Source: Melampsora larici-populina 98AG31
Taxonomy: Eukaryota; Basidiomycota; Pucciniomycetes; Pucciniales; Melampsoraceae
Assembly: GCF_000204055.1 (NCBI RefSeq)
Contig: NW_006768813.1
Coordinates: forward strand, 558,796-622,795
Reading direction: 5' to 3'
Length of the DNA stretch: 64,000 bases
The first letter of the stretch is position 1; each line of letters opens with the position of its first letter. Shown here one piece after another: positions 44,520 to 60,456 of this stretch. Under the pieces are notes generated by a model. That model saw nothing but the letters and a program-made list of their open reading frames with translations. It was not told where the DNA came from and ran no database searches. The position numbers were made by a program, and so were the translations under genes.

Positions 44520-46585
44520 ATGAACGAACTCTTCAACTACATTGCCTTCCTAGGCATCGGATTAGTGACCATCACGTACTTCTTTCTCAGACGATCGAAG
44601 AATCCAAATGCCAAGACCGTCACGATTGTTGTTTTGGGTGATTTGGGTAGAAGTCCAAGAATGATGAGACATGCTGTTTCATTTGCCGATCACGATTGGT
44701 CGGTCAACATCTTGGCATATCCCGGTGAGATAATAATGAAAATAACTTTTAAATACTTGAATGATTTGAAGAGATAATTTATTGACTTATGAATTTGGTT
44801 GATTCACACAGGTACTACTCTTCCGAAAAAACTGACAGAACATCTCAAGATTCGAATCTTGCCTTTATCTGAACCACCACGATTCATTTCGGATGATCTT
44901 CCAAGACGACTTTTCGTGTTGATTGGTGGTCCTTTGAAAGCAATTTACTTGAGCTTAAACTTATTATATTCACTTTTGCTTCATGCTCAAGACTCTAGTT
45001 ATGTGATGGTACAAGTTGAGTCTGATCGATTTGATCCATCTTTTTCCAGTAAACATCAAACTAAGCAATGGGTTTGTATTCATAGAATCCACCAGCTATT
45101 CCTACATTACCAATGGTTCAACTTGCGCGACTTGTACTTGGGTTCAAGTTGATCATAGATTGGCATAATACTGCTTACTCCATCCTCGCACTTAAAGTCG
45201 GATCCGATCGTCATCCTATGGTCCGAGTTGCCGAATTGTTTGTCTGTAGCTTCTTCAAATTGATTTGGCTAAATAAAGTGTATTTTTCTGATGTACTTTT
45301 TAATTTAGGATTGAAAAAACGTTTGGTAGAATAGCACATTTGCATCTCTTTGTCACTGAAGCTGAACGTGTATATCTTTCCAAAACTTGGCAGCTTCAGT
45401 AAGTTTGTCTCTTTTTGAATTTGTTTGGTTTTTTAATGATGTGATCTGACATTCTGAAATTTTTGTTGATTTTGTAAAAGAGGAAAGACTCATGTCTTTT
45501 ACGATCGACCTCCACTTGATTTTTGCCGACTAACCGTTGATGAAATCCATCAAGTTGAGTGAATTTGTTCGACTCAAAGCTCTGCGCTACGTTTGCAAAG
45601 GTTTTCCAATCCGATTTGATCCTCTTGATGATTTCCCAAGAGCTGATCTCTCAATTGCACCACTGCATTCTCCGATGATGGCGAAATAGTTATGGGAGCG
45701 CCTTCCGCTGAGTAAAGACCCGGCCGTACTCTCCACATTCTATCCCTCCCATCACATCTCATCACATGAAACACTCGTGTCTATGAAACCAACAGATACC
45801 TCAGCTCATCTCAAGCCCAATCGACCAGCGCTAATCGTGTCATCCACATCCTGGACCCATGATGAAGATTTCAGTATCCTCATCAACGCTTTATCCATCT
45901 ACACGAAATCCAAGAAAGACAACCCAAACCTACCAAGCCTACTTTGTCTGATCACCGGCAAAGGCCCATTGAAAGAGTTTTATCGTCAAGAAATTGCAAA
46001 ACGAGATAAAGATGAGAAATGGGGATCACAGGCGGTGAAGTGTGAATTGGTTTGGTTAGATGATGTAGATGATTATAAAAGGTTGTTAGGATCTTGTGAT
46101 CTAGGTATTAGTTTACATCAGAGTAGTTCAGGATTAGATCTGCCTATGAAAGTAGTAGATATGTTTGGTTGTGGATTACCGGTCTGTGCTCGGAATTTTG
46201 CGTGGTATGATTATTTGAATTGTTATCATCTCTTCCACTCCTTGATCTCATTTTAGTTTGTTCGTTGATGAATATTTACAGTATATCGGAATTGGTGAAG
46301 CACAACAAGAACGGTTTGGTATTCGATACAGAAGCAGAACTAGCTTCTCAGCTCGAGGTAAGTACTTCCCTTGCGAAATATGATTTGGACTTGCACTGAT
46401 CCTATTCTTTATAGAGTTTGTTGTCTGGGTTTCCAGATAATCAGTTAGAAGATTGTCAATTGAACAAACTCAGAGATGGGATTAATTCCAACACTTATGG
46501 AGTCAATAAGAGAGCTTGGTCAAACTGGGATGAAGAATGGGAACAAAACGTACTTGAAACATTGCAGTCTGTAAACAACACATGA
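44520..46585 (+). CDS. ALG1: Chitobiosyldiphosphodolichol beta-mannosyltransferase Alg1
   Basis: Eight exons (44520-44724, 44812-45014, 45086-45237, 45309-45398, 45481-45553, 45690-46204, 46282-46357, 46415-46585) give 494 aa in one frame. A single N-terminal membrane helix ([19 protein letters not shown]) anchors it in the ER. GT33/GT-B marks are [78 protein letters not shown] and the donor-site block [22 protein letters not shown]. Alg1 adds the first mannose, from GDP-mannose, to GlcNAc2-PP-dolichol on the cytosolic ER face, an essential step of N-glycan assembly. An apparent stop at about 45570 is removed by a 136-bp intron (45554-45689). Length agrees with fungal homologues. Confidence 0.93.
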
Positions 46586-48058
46586 AATTTGTTATCTTTG
46601 TGTTCAATTTTTTTGAAAGGATTTGTTTGCATGAGGTTCAAAGTGAGTTGATCAGGTTGAGTTGTGCCAACACTTTACAATACTCGTGAGTAATTGGGTA
46701 AGATGTTTATCGTGATGGCAAGTGTTATTGAGAGGGAAGGAAATTCTTAGGACTATGTTTTGGGTTTTGAGACTTCATTCCTGGATTATTGACCTTTTGA
46801 GTATCTAAGAAAGACACGAGCATGATAACTGATCCCTTTGCTTGAGTGTCCGGTTGAATTACCCATGGTACTTTAGTAGCGTAGCAAATTTATCAACTCA
46901 TGTGATAAAACGAGAGATTGACTGGAATCTTCAGCCCTTGACCTTGAGGACAGGGGTATACACAAGAGCTTAGGCATGTGTTTCTTGCCTTGTGTGATTG
47001 GTAGACATTTGTTGGCTACTTACTGTTTAACCAATTATTCACCAAATCTTATCTCTGAGGTATTGATCAGCTGACTCTATGTGTTGTCACACTCGATACT
47101 GGTCATGGAAATAAGATCTTTTGGAAAGATGTTGTTTATAACCTCAAGTCATGTCAAGATAGTAAGGCTATAGTAATACAACACAAGAAATTTGAACAAT
47201 TCACAGGCTTTTATCCGGAAGTTATGCTCTGTAGGCTCATTTTATTTTATAGAAAATGAGTTTTCACATAATAACACCCCCTTCAAAAGGCTCTACTCTT
47301 CATACTTTGAATGTTAGCTTCGTGATGACTGACACATCAGATGATACTTGTGCTTCCTTTTCTACATCTGAGATTGTTTCCCTTGAAGACAGTCGCGACT
47401 TTGATATGTTTCCTACGAACTTGCTCAACCACGTTCTGTGGTAGCACCACTGGTTGATGAGCTAATTCCTCATGTTTTGATACATATCACTGGCAATGCT
47501 CAACAGTTAGAATGCTCCTATACCAATGGCTCTAACCGTTCTTCACATTAATAATAACAACACAGGCTAGTTTCTTTGTCCTGTTCTTGTCGCGTTTGGA
47601 ACTATAAATGACCATGTATTGCTCACGATGATTCGTTAACGGGAACTGCATGATAGTTCCGTTGAGATCCGAAAGGTCGCTGCGCTTGACGGGTGAAGTT
47701 AGGGAACTGCTCTCTATGGATGGGAACCCGGGCTTTGCATGTTATGGGAATGAAACTTGACTTTGCACTGGCCCTTGCAGACTTCGTGATTTGAGGGCAG
47801 TGCTGTTCCTGAGAGTTAAGTTTGTCCTGAATGCTGCTGCCGTTTAGAAAGTAAATATTTCAGGGCTGCGTTTAAAATGTATTATTAATTTCTCACAAGT
47901 CCTGACCTGGCCATGAACGTGTTTTGACTGAGTCAAATTGAAATTAAATTAAATTGTAATTTATATTTCTTCAGGGCTGAGTGCTGGTTCCGATTGATTG
48001 ATTTAATTTTTGCCAAAACCGTCACCGAGGTAAAGGTTTTTGACCTTTGACCTAATAA
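46586..48058. other. Intergenic between ALG1 and PAB1
   Basis: About 1.5 kb without supported coding sequence; the short frame at 47256-47444 matches nothing known. The GC rises around 47640-47860, possibly an old repeat. Confidence 0.4.
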
Positions 48059-48066
48059 GTATAAAA
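48059..48066 (+). promoter_or_regulatory. Probable TATA box of PAB1
   Basis: GTATAAAA at 48059-48066, followed within 40 bp by a pyrimidine-rich tract (tctctctcttgac...ttttccctttt) typical of strongly transcribed fungal genes. Position relative to a start site is inferred. Confidence 0.5.
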
Positions 48067-48099
48067 CCCAATCAAATCTCTCTCTTGACTTTTTTCCCT

Positions 48100-51131
<3,032 letters not shown>

Positions 51132-53172
51132 TCGACTTGTCGATTATCCCCAAGTTTTCTTTGTTCGATCAACTCGAGTCGCACTTTTTCATTGAAGTTC
51201 TCCTTATACCATATTTCTTCAAGTTGAAAAGAAGATATAATCTAGAGGCGGGTATTATGATGGAAACTACTTGTTCTCTTTTTTTTGGTACGCGTCAAGT
51301 CGATCGAGCAAACAGTGGAGGTTGGGGTCTTGAGAGGTTTTTTTCTCTTTACGATTGATTTTTTCCCTATTTCTTTCTTCATTATTGGTGTTATTGCTTC
51401 TTTTAATGTCCACCTTAAGCTCGCTCACCCATGAGAATATACTGAATAGCTATAGTTTGTCAAATCGTTCTCTTTGACATTTTCTTTTTTGTTGGTTCGT
51501 TATTTTTTTGGGGGGGAAATGGTGTGGGTTGTGAGGAAATTTTTGGATGATCACTTTGGTTTTTGCGTGGTCTTCATTTAGTAAATAGTTTTAGTTGTCG
51601 TAACGCGAAGTAGTGAATGAATTTCTTTCCCCTGATCAAAACTTTATCTTTGAGCCTAGTGACAATGAGTAATGTTGAACTTGTGAGTCGTGAGGAGTGT
51701 TCGCTCGATGAACGTCAATCATAGTATGTTTGTCAAATTGCCAGATGCCCTTTCAACACGAATTTCAATCCGCATGTCAAATCAAACATTCAGCAAACTC
51801 ATGGCTCTGTTCAAAGCAACAACGATTGCTCTACAAATTCTCATAAATTCATGGAGTCTGTTGCCGTATGCTTCCATGTAACAGAGAATGAACCTGAAAT
51901 TAGTATTGAAAGAACCTGAATGAACATCCATTGAGGAGGTCATCAACCTTTGTGTTCAATTGTAGCAACAGAATGATCTGAGACACTTGCAGTCCTGTCG
52001 TCTCTTGATTAGCTTTGTATCACCGCTCTTCAATAAGTTCTTAATCTCTCCAGAATCCTTTGACTGATTGAAAGTGTTCAAAATATTTCATCACCATTTG
52101 GTAGACCCAGATAGATTGATTGGAAGTAGCAGAAGCACTGAATTTCAGTACACTTAAGACAGTGAATGCTGTGTTTATAGCATTTCTGGATCAGAGTTAC
52201 AGGTACAAATAGCAAGGGAGATAAAGAATTGTCTTCAGAAAACTGAGCAATCCCTGTGGAAAACTGGCTAATGATGAGCTGATCATTACAATTTCAAGAT
52301 TGATCAGAATCAGTCAAACCAAGCTGGTTCCTTACAAATACCATGTAGTTGATCAAACAATACCTGAAGTGTCCCGCCACAAAAAGCAAAAGTGGAGTGG
52401 CTTGCTCCTCTTGCACTACAGTCCTAGCTGAAAAGCGGGTCTAAGCGCTCTGCCTGCACTACCAGCTTCTCTGATCTCATATAGTGAAGTGAATTTTTAG
52501 CGGGGCAATTGCAAGTATTGCTGTGCTCTAAATTTTGACATGATGTATCCAGCAAACCAATCTGAAAGATACTGAAAGCTGTCAAGAGACAAATACCATA
52601 ACATGCCTCTTTGGATAGTGGTTGTTCTACTGCACATTAATGATTGAGTTCCAATGTGATTGTTTCCACTGATTTATTCCTGGATATTTGTTTTACCTTC
52701 CATATATTGTTTGGCTTCTCCCTGCTCATTATACATATACTTATTCCTGTGCTCCCATGAAATCAAATTATAGGACAATCCGCCCCACCCTGATAACCAA
52801 AGATCATATGTGGTGGGGTGCAAGTGGTGCAGGTGTGTCTTGTAAGTGGAGCAAGAGAGGATGTTGGATTTAGCAGGATTGTGCCCTGTTACCAAAGAAA
52901 GAAAAAAGCAGATTGAAGTGGAGAGCTTCAGGTGTTGGATCAAAGTTGGTACAAGTGTTTTTGATTGCATGTACTGGATAAGTTGAGTGGGCCATTTTTG
53001 GGTGAATGTTCTGATGACCCTCTTGGTATGATCATTGGGTAATTTCTGGGCTTGCAGAAATTATCTGGTGAATACCAAAAGTTAAGGTTGAACAGAGCAC
53101 ATCATATAGCACAAGTATATATCATCAAGGTTGACTAGGTTTTGTTTGGAAGAACCCAAGAGCTTGGCTCTG
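51132..53172. other. Long intergenic region downstream of PAB1
   Basis: T-rich 3' flank, then AT-rich DNA. Around 52370-52510 a weak inverted pair (CCCGCCACAAAAA...TTTTTAGCGGGG) may be the ends of another small MITE. No gene is seen. Confidence 0.4.
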
Positions 53173-53350
53173 TACGGTCAACTCCCTCTGAGTTGATATC
53201 CCTGTAAGTGCATAATTTTCTATGTACATAGGATTTTTTGCTGCCAAAAAGGGGTTCTCCAGCCAAAATGAGGTCTATAAGTGCATGTTCCTTTAAGTGC
53301 ATGAAAAAACCACCCGCCAAGCTGTATGTAATTAGAGGGGGTTGACTGTA
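53173..53350. repeat. Pogo/Tc1-mariner-type MITE with TA ends
   Basis: Left end TACGGTCAACTCCCTCT; right end, read inverted, TACAGTCAACCCCCTCT. Inside are several TAAGTGCAT subterminal repeats. The flanking TA pairs fit the TA target duplication of the Tc1/mariner-pogo group. At 178 bp it has no coding capacity. Whether the pogo-like transposase at 25945-28512 could recognise it is unknown. Confidence 0.7.
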
Positions 53351-53514
53351 ATTTGGCACCTAAAAGCATGTCTCAGATTTTTGGTATCTATAATAAACAT
53401 ATCACTGTTGGCATAGGATAGGAAAGAGCAGATATTAGTGTCTGGACGCACTTATTTTGGAAATGATAAAATTGAAGTTCTACATCTCCTCTGCAGCTTT
53501 TTTTGTCTTAGTTG

Positions 53515-53702
53515 TTGGTAACGGGTTATTAACGAATGGGAATGTGAATGAATTCGGGCGGTACATAATGGTTGTAATCATACTAACGGGTCGGATCACG
53601 TTTTCTTATTATAGCACCACAGCCATGACATCATTGGCTCTTTACCGCTTTCACCGAATTTCATTATTTCATTCCCATAGTGTTTACAACCGATTCCTTT
53701 GA
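53515..53702. repeat. Imperfect inverted repeat, possible foldback element
   Basis: Arms of about 50 nt around 53516-53570 and 53645-53700 share the order AACGGGTT-TAA, TGGGAATG and AATTCGG-GCGGTA in inverted orientation with several mismatches. This explains the plus-strand frame at 53457-53702, which is otherwise meaningless. Confidence 0.4.
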
Positions 53703-53990
53703 TTCTTTTTCTCTATCAAAGTTTCTCTATCGTGGTAGTTTTTTTTTGCGCCCACCCTCCCTTATTTCCCATTTTTTATTTTGTTATATTATTATCAAGT
53801 GAGAAAGGTTTTTCGAGGCTTTATTTTTTGTTTTTTGATATTACGTATTTTTATGGTTACGGTTTTTTGTAGAAGTTGATGAGTACAAAGACAAAGATAA
53901 AAAAAGATTATGTAGCAAGATTCATCTTATATTTTTTCTGTCATTATTTTTAGTATTTTTTTCTAAAAAATTGTCTTAGTTATGTCCGCT

Positions 53991-54312
53991 AGCCACCCCG
54001 TAGGGTCACGCTCACACCCGGTGACTTTTTCGTGGCCCAGGGCGTGGCCAGGGCCATGGCCTATGCCACGCATGGCCTTAAAAACATGGCACAATTCAAC
54101 AATTTATACACGTTATAATGCCACCATCCTTCATGATATTTGCCGCAAAGACGGAACGAATCCAACTCGCCCTCATTGAAGCACAGAGAACACGAAATCA
54201 CACAGAAGGGCCAGGGCATGGCCGAGGCCGAGGCCCCGGCCCTTGCCCTGAGCCCTGCCGTGGCGCCACGAGGCATCGGGGCATCGGGTGTGAGCGTGAC
54301 CGTAGGGTGCAC
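53991..54312. repeat. GC-rich MITE-like element
   Basis: Inverted ends share GTCACGCTCACACCC (about 54004-54018 and, inverted, 54287-54301) within roughly 30 bp of weaker match, starting CCACCCCGTAG on the left and GTGCACCCTACG on the right. The interior has GGCCATGGCC-type runs and is far more GC-rich than its surroundings, next to long T-rich flanks. No target duplication is clear. Confidence 0.6.
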
Positions 54313-55084
54313 TTTATATTTTTATTAGCAATTCATTCACCCTCGGCAATCTGCCTTGGGTTTCGCCCAAAACACTGTTGCCTGCTTTAGTATGTTTCAT
54401 ACTAAGTTTGGTAAGTTTGATAAAGTTCACATTTCAACAACTTCATATAATCAATCCTTCACATTCAATTTCCAGCCAATGGTCCATTGGAAATCCCTTG
54501 ATGACTTGCTTGAGACACCAAAAATCAGATGTCTACACTGTGTTGCTATATTTTTAACTTTTGGATAAGAGTGCTGGGTTAAAATTGAAGGAGCCTGATC
54601 ATGATATGACAAAGATTATCTTTGTGCTCTTCATGAGGTCAAAAGAAAGTGAAGAGATTAGAAAACCATGATGAAAAGTTTGCTTGTATCTTGTGATTAT
54701 GTGACGAGTGAAGAATGTGAGATTACATCAACTTCAAAAGCTCTTCCTCTTCCTCATCCTCATTTTCAAACATATAATGCTATTACTGGTTTGTTTTCAT
54801 CCAAACATCAAATGATCCAACATTGAAAAGTGTCCACGTGAGATGCAATACTTCCAATGCTTTGAATCAGTGTTGTTGTGAGTGACTTCATGCGGTTTCA
54901 ATCATTCCAAGATTGTAAAGATGATATGACGGTCAGTGAAATATGACCAAGACTGAGCAAATGACAGGAGATGATTACAAAGGTCCGAGGACTGGACGGT
55001 GACCCGAACTTTTGTAATCACCCTCATTGTGATGCTTATTGTGATTCTGTTGGTTGAACCTTTGCTTGCATCAATCCTTCCATC
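54313..55084. other. Intergenic upstream of the serine protease gene
   Basis: No coding signal. Contains the promoter of the protease gene; no TATA box is obvious. Confidence 0.4.
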
Positions 55085-56422
55085 ATGCCCAATTATTTCA
55101 TAGTCCATCACTCCTTGATGACGTACCGAGCTTCAACCAATCTAAAAATGGCTGTCCCACGTTTCCGTTCATCATATCACAACTCAGCCAGCTTCAGCTT
55201 TCGCGAGGTTTCGTTATTGGGATCGTCACACACTCGGCAATTTGCAAACCAATCAGCAGAGATTCCGCCCCTACCTTCTAATGTTCGCCCAAGCACTTTA
55301 CTCCAAGACTTTCATCTCACTTGGTTGGATCAACATATCAAACATTCGCCTTCACCATCAGTCATCACGCCGATCAAGAAGTTGGTTGAGCAAGCTCGTG
55401 GGAATGATCGAAAGCAATTAGATCCATATTCATTAAAGTATGAGCCATACCCAATTTCCGAGAGAAGGGTGGATATCATGCGAAGCGCAGTTAGTCCGAT
55501 TTGGGACCGAGAAGATGGATTGCGTAAGGCGATCGAGCAAGTTGCACGAAATGAATCACCGCGAATAGTTGATCAAAACCTTGACGAACCAGATGGTGAT
55601 GGGATTGTCTCAATTACCTACATCATCTCCGACAGCCCATCTCGTCTGAGGACAACAGTCAACCAGAGAATGGCACCAGATCTCAACCAAACCATCACTT
55701 GCTCTGGATTCGCGATTCAACCTGAGAACTCAGCCGAGGTCTTGATTGTGACTTGCGCTCATACACTTTGGCAGATATCTGATCGACTTGGTGCTATTGC
55801 TATTGAGAAAAGTGAAGGCACGAATCACGTGATTTCTGCTGGTCTGGTGATGTCTAGTTCAGGAGAGATCTATATGATTGACGAAGTGATTAGTGCTCTG
55901 ATTGACTCTGATATTTTGATCTTACGACTACGTCAACCCAAGGATGGGCCGATTACAAAACTTCGTACCTTACCCATCAGTCCCTATCCATGCCCTGAGC
56001 AAGCATCAGTCTGGATGTACCAGGCCTTTCGAGACTCTCGGCTTGGTAGACCTCGTTGGGCGCCAACACAGGTCATCGAGTACAAAGATGTCATGGGAAT
56101 TGCTGCACAGGTGAGTCAACCTATCTTTAACCACACGATACGTTGCTTGGCTTAAAAGGAGGGGTGATTTCATTCGGCTTGATGACCTTAGCCCGGAACC
56201 TATGATGATTTGGCCACTTTCAGTTTCGAGGCGATTCCCGTTGCTGGCTCGTCAGGTGGACCAGTAATTGACGAGCAAGGTGCAGTTGTCGGCTTGGTTC
56301 GTGGTCATCAGTCTAGTTATGGTGAACGAGCTAGTCGTGGGTTCGCGACGGTATCTGAGAAATTATGGGAGGTATTTGGCCTTCCTGGGTTTTTCACCCA
56401 CTCGCAGCGCAATGTACGATGA
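55085..56422 (+). CDS. Trypsin-like (chymotrypsin-fold) serine protease, about 418 aa
   Basis: Exons 55085-56110 and 56192-56422 with an 81-bp GT-AG intron, in frame. The catalytic triad is readable in the order of clan PA: His in VTCAHTLW (about residue 225), Asp in ALIDSDILILRL (about 280) and Ser in VAGSSGGPVID. The oxyanion-type GSSGG and downstream GLVRGH support a trypsin-like peptidase domain related to HtrA-type proteases, without a PDZ domain. The N-terminus up to about residue 60 is Arg/Ser-rich (FRSSYHNSASFSFREVS) and may be a mitochondrial presequence if translation starts at a later Met (55148). Alternative start codons at 55118 and 55148 are possible. No secretion signal is clear. 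Substrates are unknown. Confidence 0.8.
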
Positions 56423-58088
56423 GGATGGATGAGAGTTGGCCACCACTCATGCCTAACGAGTGTACCGTAGTCTGAAAAGTTGTTTGAGCTATGAATTTCT
56501 ATTCTGTTTAATTCAGACCAAATAGTCAACAAACACGACAGTTTAAATAACAAACTACAAGGGTGGGTGTTGGGAGGTGAGAGTAGACAACCCTGATCTA
56601 GAAAGTCAGATGAAGCAAATGACAAGAGAATGTCCAATTCAACCTCAAGAGCAGCGCGAAGCTAAAGAAGTCAAGAATTTAGAAAAAAGAATTAATGACT
56701 TGGAGCCACTCAAGATCAAGATGGAGTGGTTTTAAAACCACATTGATTTTGGAGTCCATTTGGACCACCTCTACACCGATAGCGCCCAACAAGTCAAAGA
56801 AATCTGATACAACCAAGTTGCATCAGACGACATAGTGAGCGACTCGATCGGGTTCCGTCTAGAGAGGTGTTGTTTGACAAGGAAAAAAAGCGAAGAGTGA
56901 GCGATGCGGTGAAGTATTTATATGGAGTGCCCAGAGACTGCGCCGCGGTAACTTGGCAGGCCTGTGGTACAGTCACGTGATCGGTCAGCTCTCAGATTTC
57001 TCTCGGATCTCCAGCCAATGGACCCGTTGACTGACTGGACACCTTCTTGCTCTCTGAGTCTCATTAACCGTACCACTTGATTCTCTTTAATCTTTAACCA
57101 CTGCTCAATGAATACCAACAAATGATATCAGTTTATCTATGTACTCTATACCCATATTTATCAACAATTAGATTACCTACTGCAGAAAAACTCGAGCACG
57201 ACCTACCCACAACTCAAGCCATCTGGGTCTGGGTTGATAGACTCTGGACTAGCTCCTATGAGGCCAAACAGGGTTAGAAATGGCGCATATATCTGCGTGC
57301 ATCTTATTGCTCGAGTAGAATCCTTATCCGCAAAGCGTGTCAATCATTAATGTGATTTTTGAAGTTGGAGACGGGTAAATCAGGGTAAATCCGCCTTTCC
57401 AGTCAACGTTCACTGGTCTGTAGATCAATTCAGTGGAATCTTGTGAAAAAGTGATGGTGCTAAGTCGGTGGATAAAGGAATTGATTATAACCGGAAGTAC
57501 ACGAGGCATGTAAAGGATTGTTAGAATTTGCAGGTTTTGACTTTGTTATTATTGATCAGGATTTCCAAAGTAGACATTCGAAGTTCTACCTCCCTGACCA
57601 GTTTTTGGAGATTAAGCATCACTTCCCGTGAAAGATTTTTGAATCAGGCCACAATTGGTGGAAAAGTCTGGACTTTGAGAGTCGTACTCATTTCACAAGA
57701 TTATCTATAGCTATTGAGTCAAGATCCCGGTTTTGAAAGAAGGTTCGTAATATTGTAAGGAAAGTGTGGATAAACAATGCATAGAAAAGACGAAAACAAC
57801 TAGAAAGGAATATAGGTCTTGTGTATAAGTAGACTGATATTTTGACTTTGTAGATACAATTCAGACTTTGTTAAACTTGAGATGATACATAGCAGAAGGT
57901 GTGAAATTGAATTTGTTTTTTTGAGACAAGGTACAGTTAGATATATTTACACATTTATAAACATTGGAAGAAATAGAAAAGACTACACTGAAGTTTTATA
58001 CCATCATAAAGTTCGTTACAAACGAGCATTCATTGGTAATTTTGGACTCAGAAAAGTTTCCCTTGCCTTCTTTCGTAGCTTCATCATA
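56423..58088. other. Intergenic; possible minus-strand fragment at 57324-57710
   Basis: Minus-strand pieces STTLKVQTFPPIVA, an in-frame TGA, then NLQKLVREVELRM and, in another frame, VDWKGGFTLIYPSP look protein-like but form no complete gene. They could be a decayed gene or retained exons of an unknown one. The rest shows nothing. Confidence 0.3.
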
Positions 58089-60456
58089 TCAATTCAGGGT
58101 ATCTTGATGAGAGGCTAAGGTGTTGAACTTTTCAATCCTTTTGGCTTTGAATTGACTAGCAAATAGTACTGCTTCAATCGCTGCAGTGAGTAGCATGTTT
58201 GCCCCACAGAATGCTATTACTCCTGAATAAGGGCTCGAAAATCCGCTTCTTGGTGCGGTCAGATTGCTTTTACGCAAAAGAGAAGAAGAGATCGGTCCAG
58301 AGAGAATGTTGGCTATTCCTCGAGTTGCCGAGAATATACTATAGATAGACAGTGTTGTTCTTTCATCGACTATAATGCATAAACAAATCTTTTAGCTCTC
58401 AAATCAGAAGGTGGATATTGAAACTTCCTCTCACCTCTCCACTCTTTTATCACTGAGAAGTACAGACTTGTCCAAGAACCCGAAGTTCCTCCAAAGATGA
58501 TTGAAAATATGATCAAATCATTCATGCTAAAGGTCTCCGCGCCCCAAAGGAAAACGATCGAAATGGCTGCCACAAGACTAGTGGCTCCACCAATGAGGTG
58601 GGTGGAGAAGTGATCGGAAAGAGTTCCAAAGACAAGTCTGGAACCGATGTTTGCGACTATATTCACCTACTGGTCAGTTTACCAGATCATCAGAGTATAG
58701 CATGAAGGGACGTACTGTTTAAGGCTGCTAGAAGTGTGGTTCCGGAGGTAGGCGAAAGCCCTTGCGAGTGAGCATAATCTACGTAGTTTCGATGTATGAC
58801 AGAGATCAGGATGATTCACTAAGTGTTATGACGATTCATCCAAAGACTTACGAGGAAGATAGAGCGAGGGAAGGAAGTAGGAAAATGTTTGGAATATATT
58901 TGCGGCCACGAAAAGCCAAAGCGCTCCTGCTTTAAGTGCATGCCAATCCCCAATTGTTTGCCATATATCCTCGTCATTGTTCCTGTCAATCCTTGAGGAA
59001 GGATACGGGGGTTTTACGAGATACAAGGATACAAGAACAGCGACCGTGATGATGATGGTCTAGATTTTGGTGTTCAGTTTTCCACGTCCGCCGATTACAG
59101 TACTGAAAATCAGAGACTTACAAGGTATGCCAGAGCCATTGTGATGCCGCACTTGGCCAACAGTCTCTCTATGATGAACGGAAACAACAATCCACCCACC
59201 CCGTTTCCTAAAAAGATAGAAGTGCCTCGGATCAATCTTTGATCCGAATTCGATTTGTGAAACCGACCATCCCGAAGAAACCAAGGAACAATTGACAAAC
59301 CTGAGAAAACGATGCCATTGGCCAAGCCTGGACGCTCAGGAAACCATTCGGGGAGGTAGGTCAGCTGGCGGGTCGGCACGGTCAAGTTGTTGAAAAGTGA
59401 GCCATGTTTCTTGTAGAAGATAGTGCAATGTCACGATCACTTACAGCTGGATAATATATTGCAACACCTCCTATCCCATAGCCGATACCCAACGTGAGAA
59501 GAACATGAACGCTCTGGATGATTAGAAGGACGAAAATGATGAGCTTTCCCCCGTACACCGAGAGCAGAGCCAAATTCTGCTTCCTAATGATTTCTGGGGA
59601 ATGATAATAGAAGGGAAGATTCTTACATGGGTTGAAAAGCAGGAGAGCATCAAACTAATTGTTGTAAACCCCACTCCAAAATACATCGTCTGCGGTTTGA
59701 TATGTGGAAAACGGTTCAGGACAGCTGAGACGATCGGGACTTATATGAGGTGGTTCAGTCATCAGCATCCAGAAGGCACTACACGCGAAGCTGAAGCAAG
59801 TCCTCAAGCGTACTAAGAAGAGCCAGCAAGCCTGTGTTCACCGTCCCGACAAGAGGGAGGATGAAATTTGCACTCGACTCATCGGCGAAGCGTGTATGAA
59901 GATAGTAGTCGAGCAACACCCCATATGAGCTTGGAAACCCCTGTATAGGAACAAATCGCCAAGATCGTTAATCAGAGTTATACGTCGTTTGCTTTCTTAC
60001 ATCCAGCAGTCAAGATTAAAAGCCCCACCCATATCGTTGTCTCTAGTATAAACATTCCAGCCAGATAACCCCAAGCGCCCCAGCGAATTTTCACCCGGCC
60101 TCCATTAGCATTAGATTCAAGTACGTCGGAATCCCCATTGCGGAAGGATGATCCGGAGTTTTGCTCCTTGAGACCATTTTCAGAATCTTGTTGGGCATCG
60201 GGCAGTACTTTTGGGTCTGTAGGCGATTCTTGATCTGCAAAACACCTGTCACGGTCACAAGAATGAAGCAACATATCAGCCCAGTTGTATTTTGATGAGT
60301 AGGGCGCGCAACGTCATACCCAACAGGACTTGGTGGTGAAATATCTTTGTTCTCGACTTTCGAGTCCGGAATAATGGAGATACATCCGACGAACTGACAC
60401 GGGCCTTTGACCTCGTCGACATTGCAATGACTCATAACACGATGACACTTTTCCAT
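58089..60456 (-). CDS. MFS transporter of the monocarboxylate / riboflavin (MCT-MCH) type
   Basis: Eleven exons on the minus strand (60456-60320, 60245-60029, 59940-59814, 59739-59627, 59513-59445, 59364-59301, 59207-59122, 59059-58852, 58778-58716, 58656-58435, 58369-58089) give about 528 aa. After a cytosolic Glu/Ser-rich N-terminus come about 12 membrane helices in two halves. Family marks: GAWGYLAGMFILETTIWGFP at helix 1, SSYGVLLDYY, PIVSAVLNRFP, GIGYGIGGVAIYYPA, YLPEWFPERPGLANGI after helix 4, NGVGGLLFPFIIERLL, LPHYAHSQGLSPTSG in the second half, and GSRLVFGTLSDH. Such carriers move monocarboxylates, riboflavin or related small molecules by proton symport; the substrate here is unknown. 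The acceptor of exon 5 (59513) was chosen because it restores normal helix spacing. Confidence 0.85.

Noticed and set aside
44182..44523. Plus-strand frame of 113 codons between the dehydratase and ALG1
   Set aside because: It overlaps the first exon of the dehydratase antisense and the ALG1 promoter and has no family content.
45554..45689. Apparent frameshift or stop in ALG1 after IHQVE
   Set aside because: A 136-bp GT-AG intron (GTTGAG...AAATAG) restores the frame exactly to [13 protein letters not shown] and the total is a whole number of codons.
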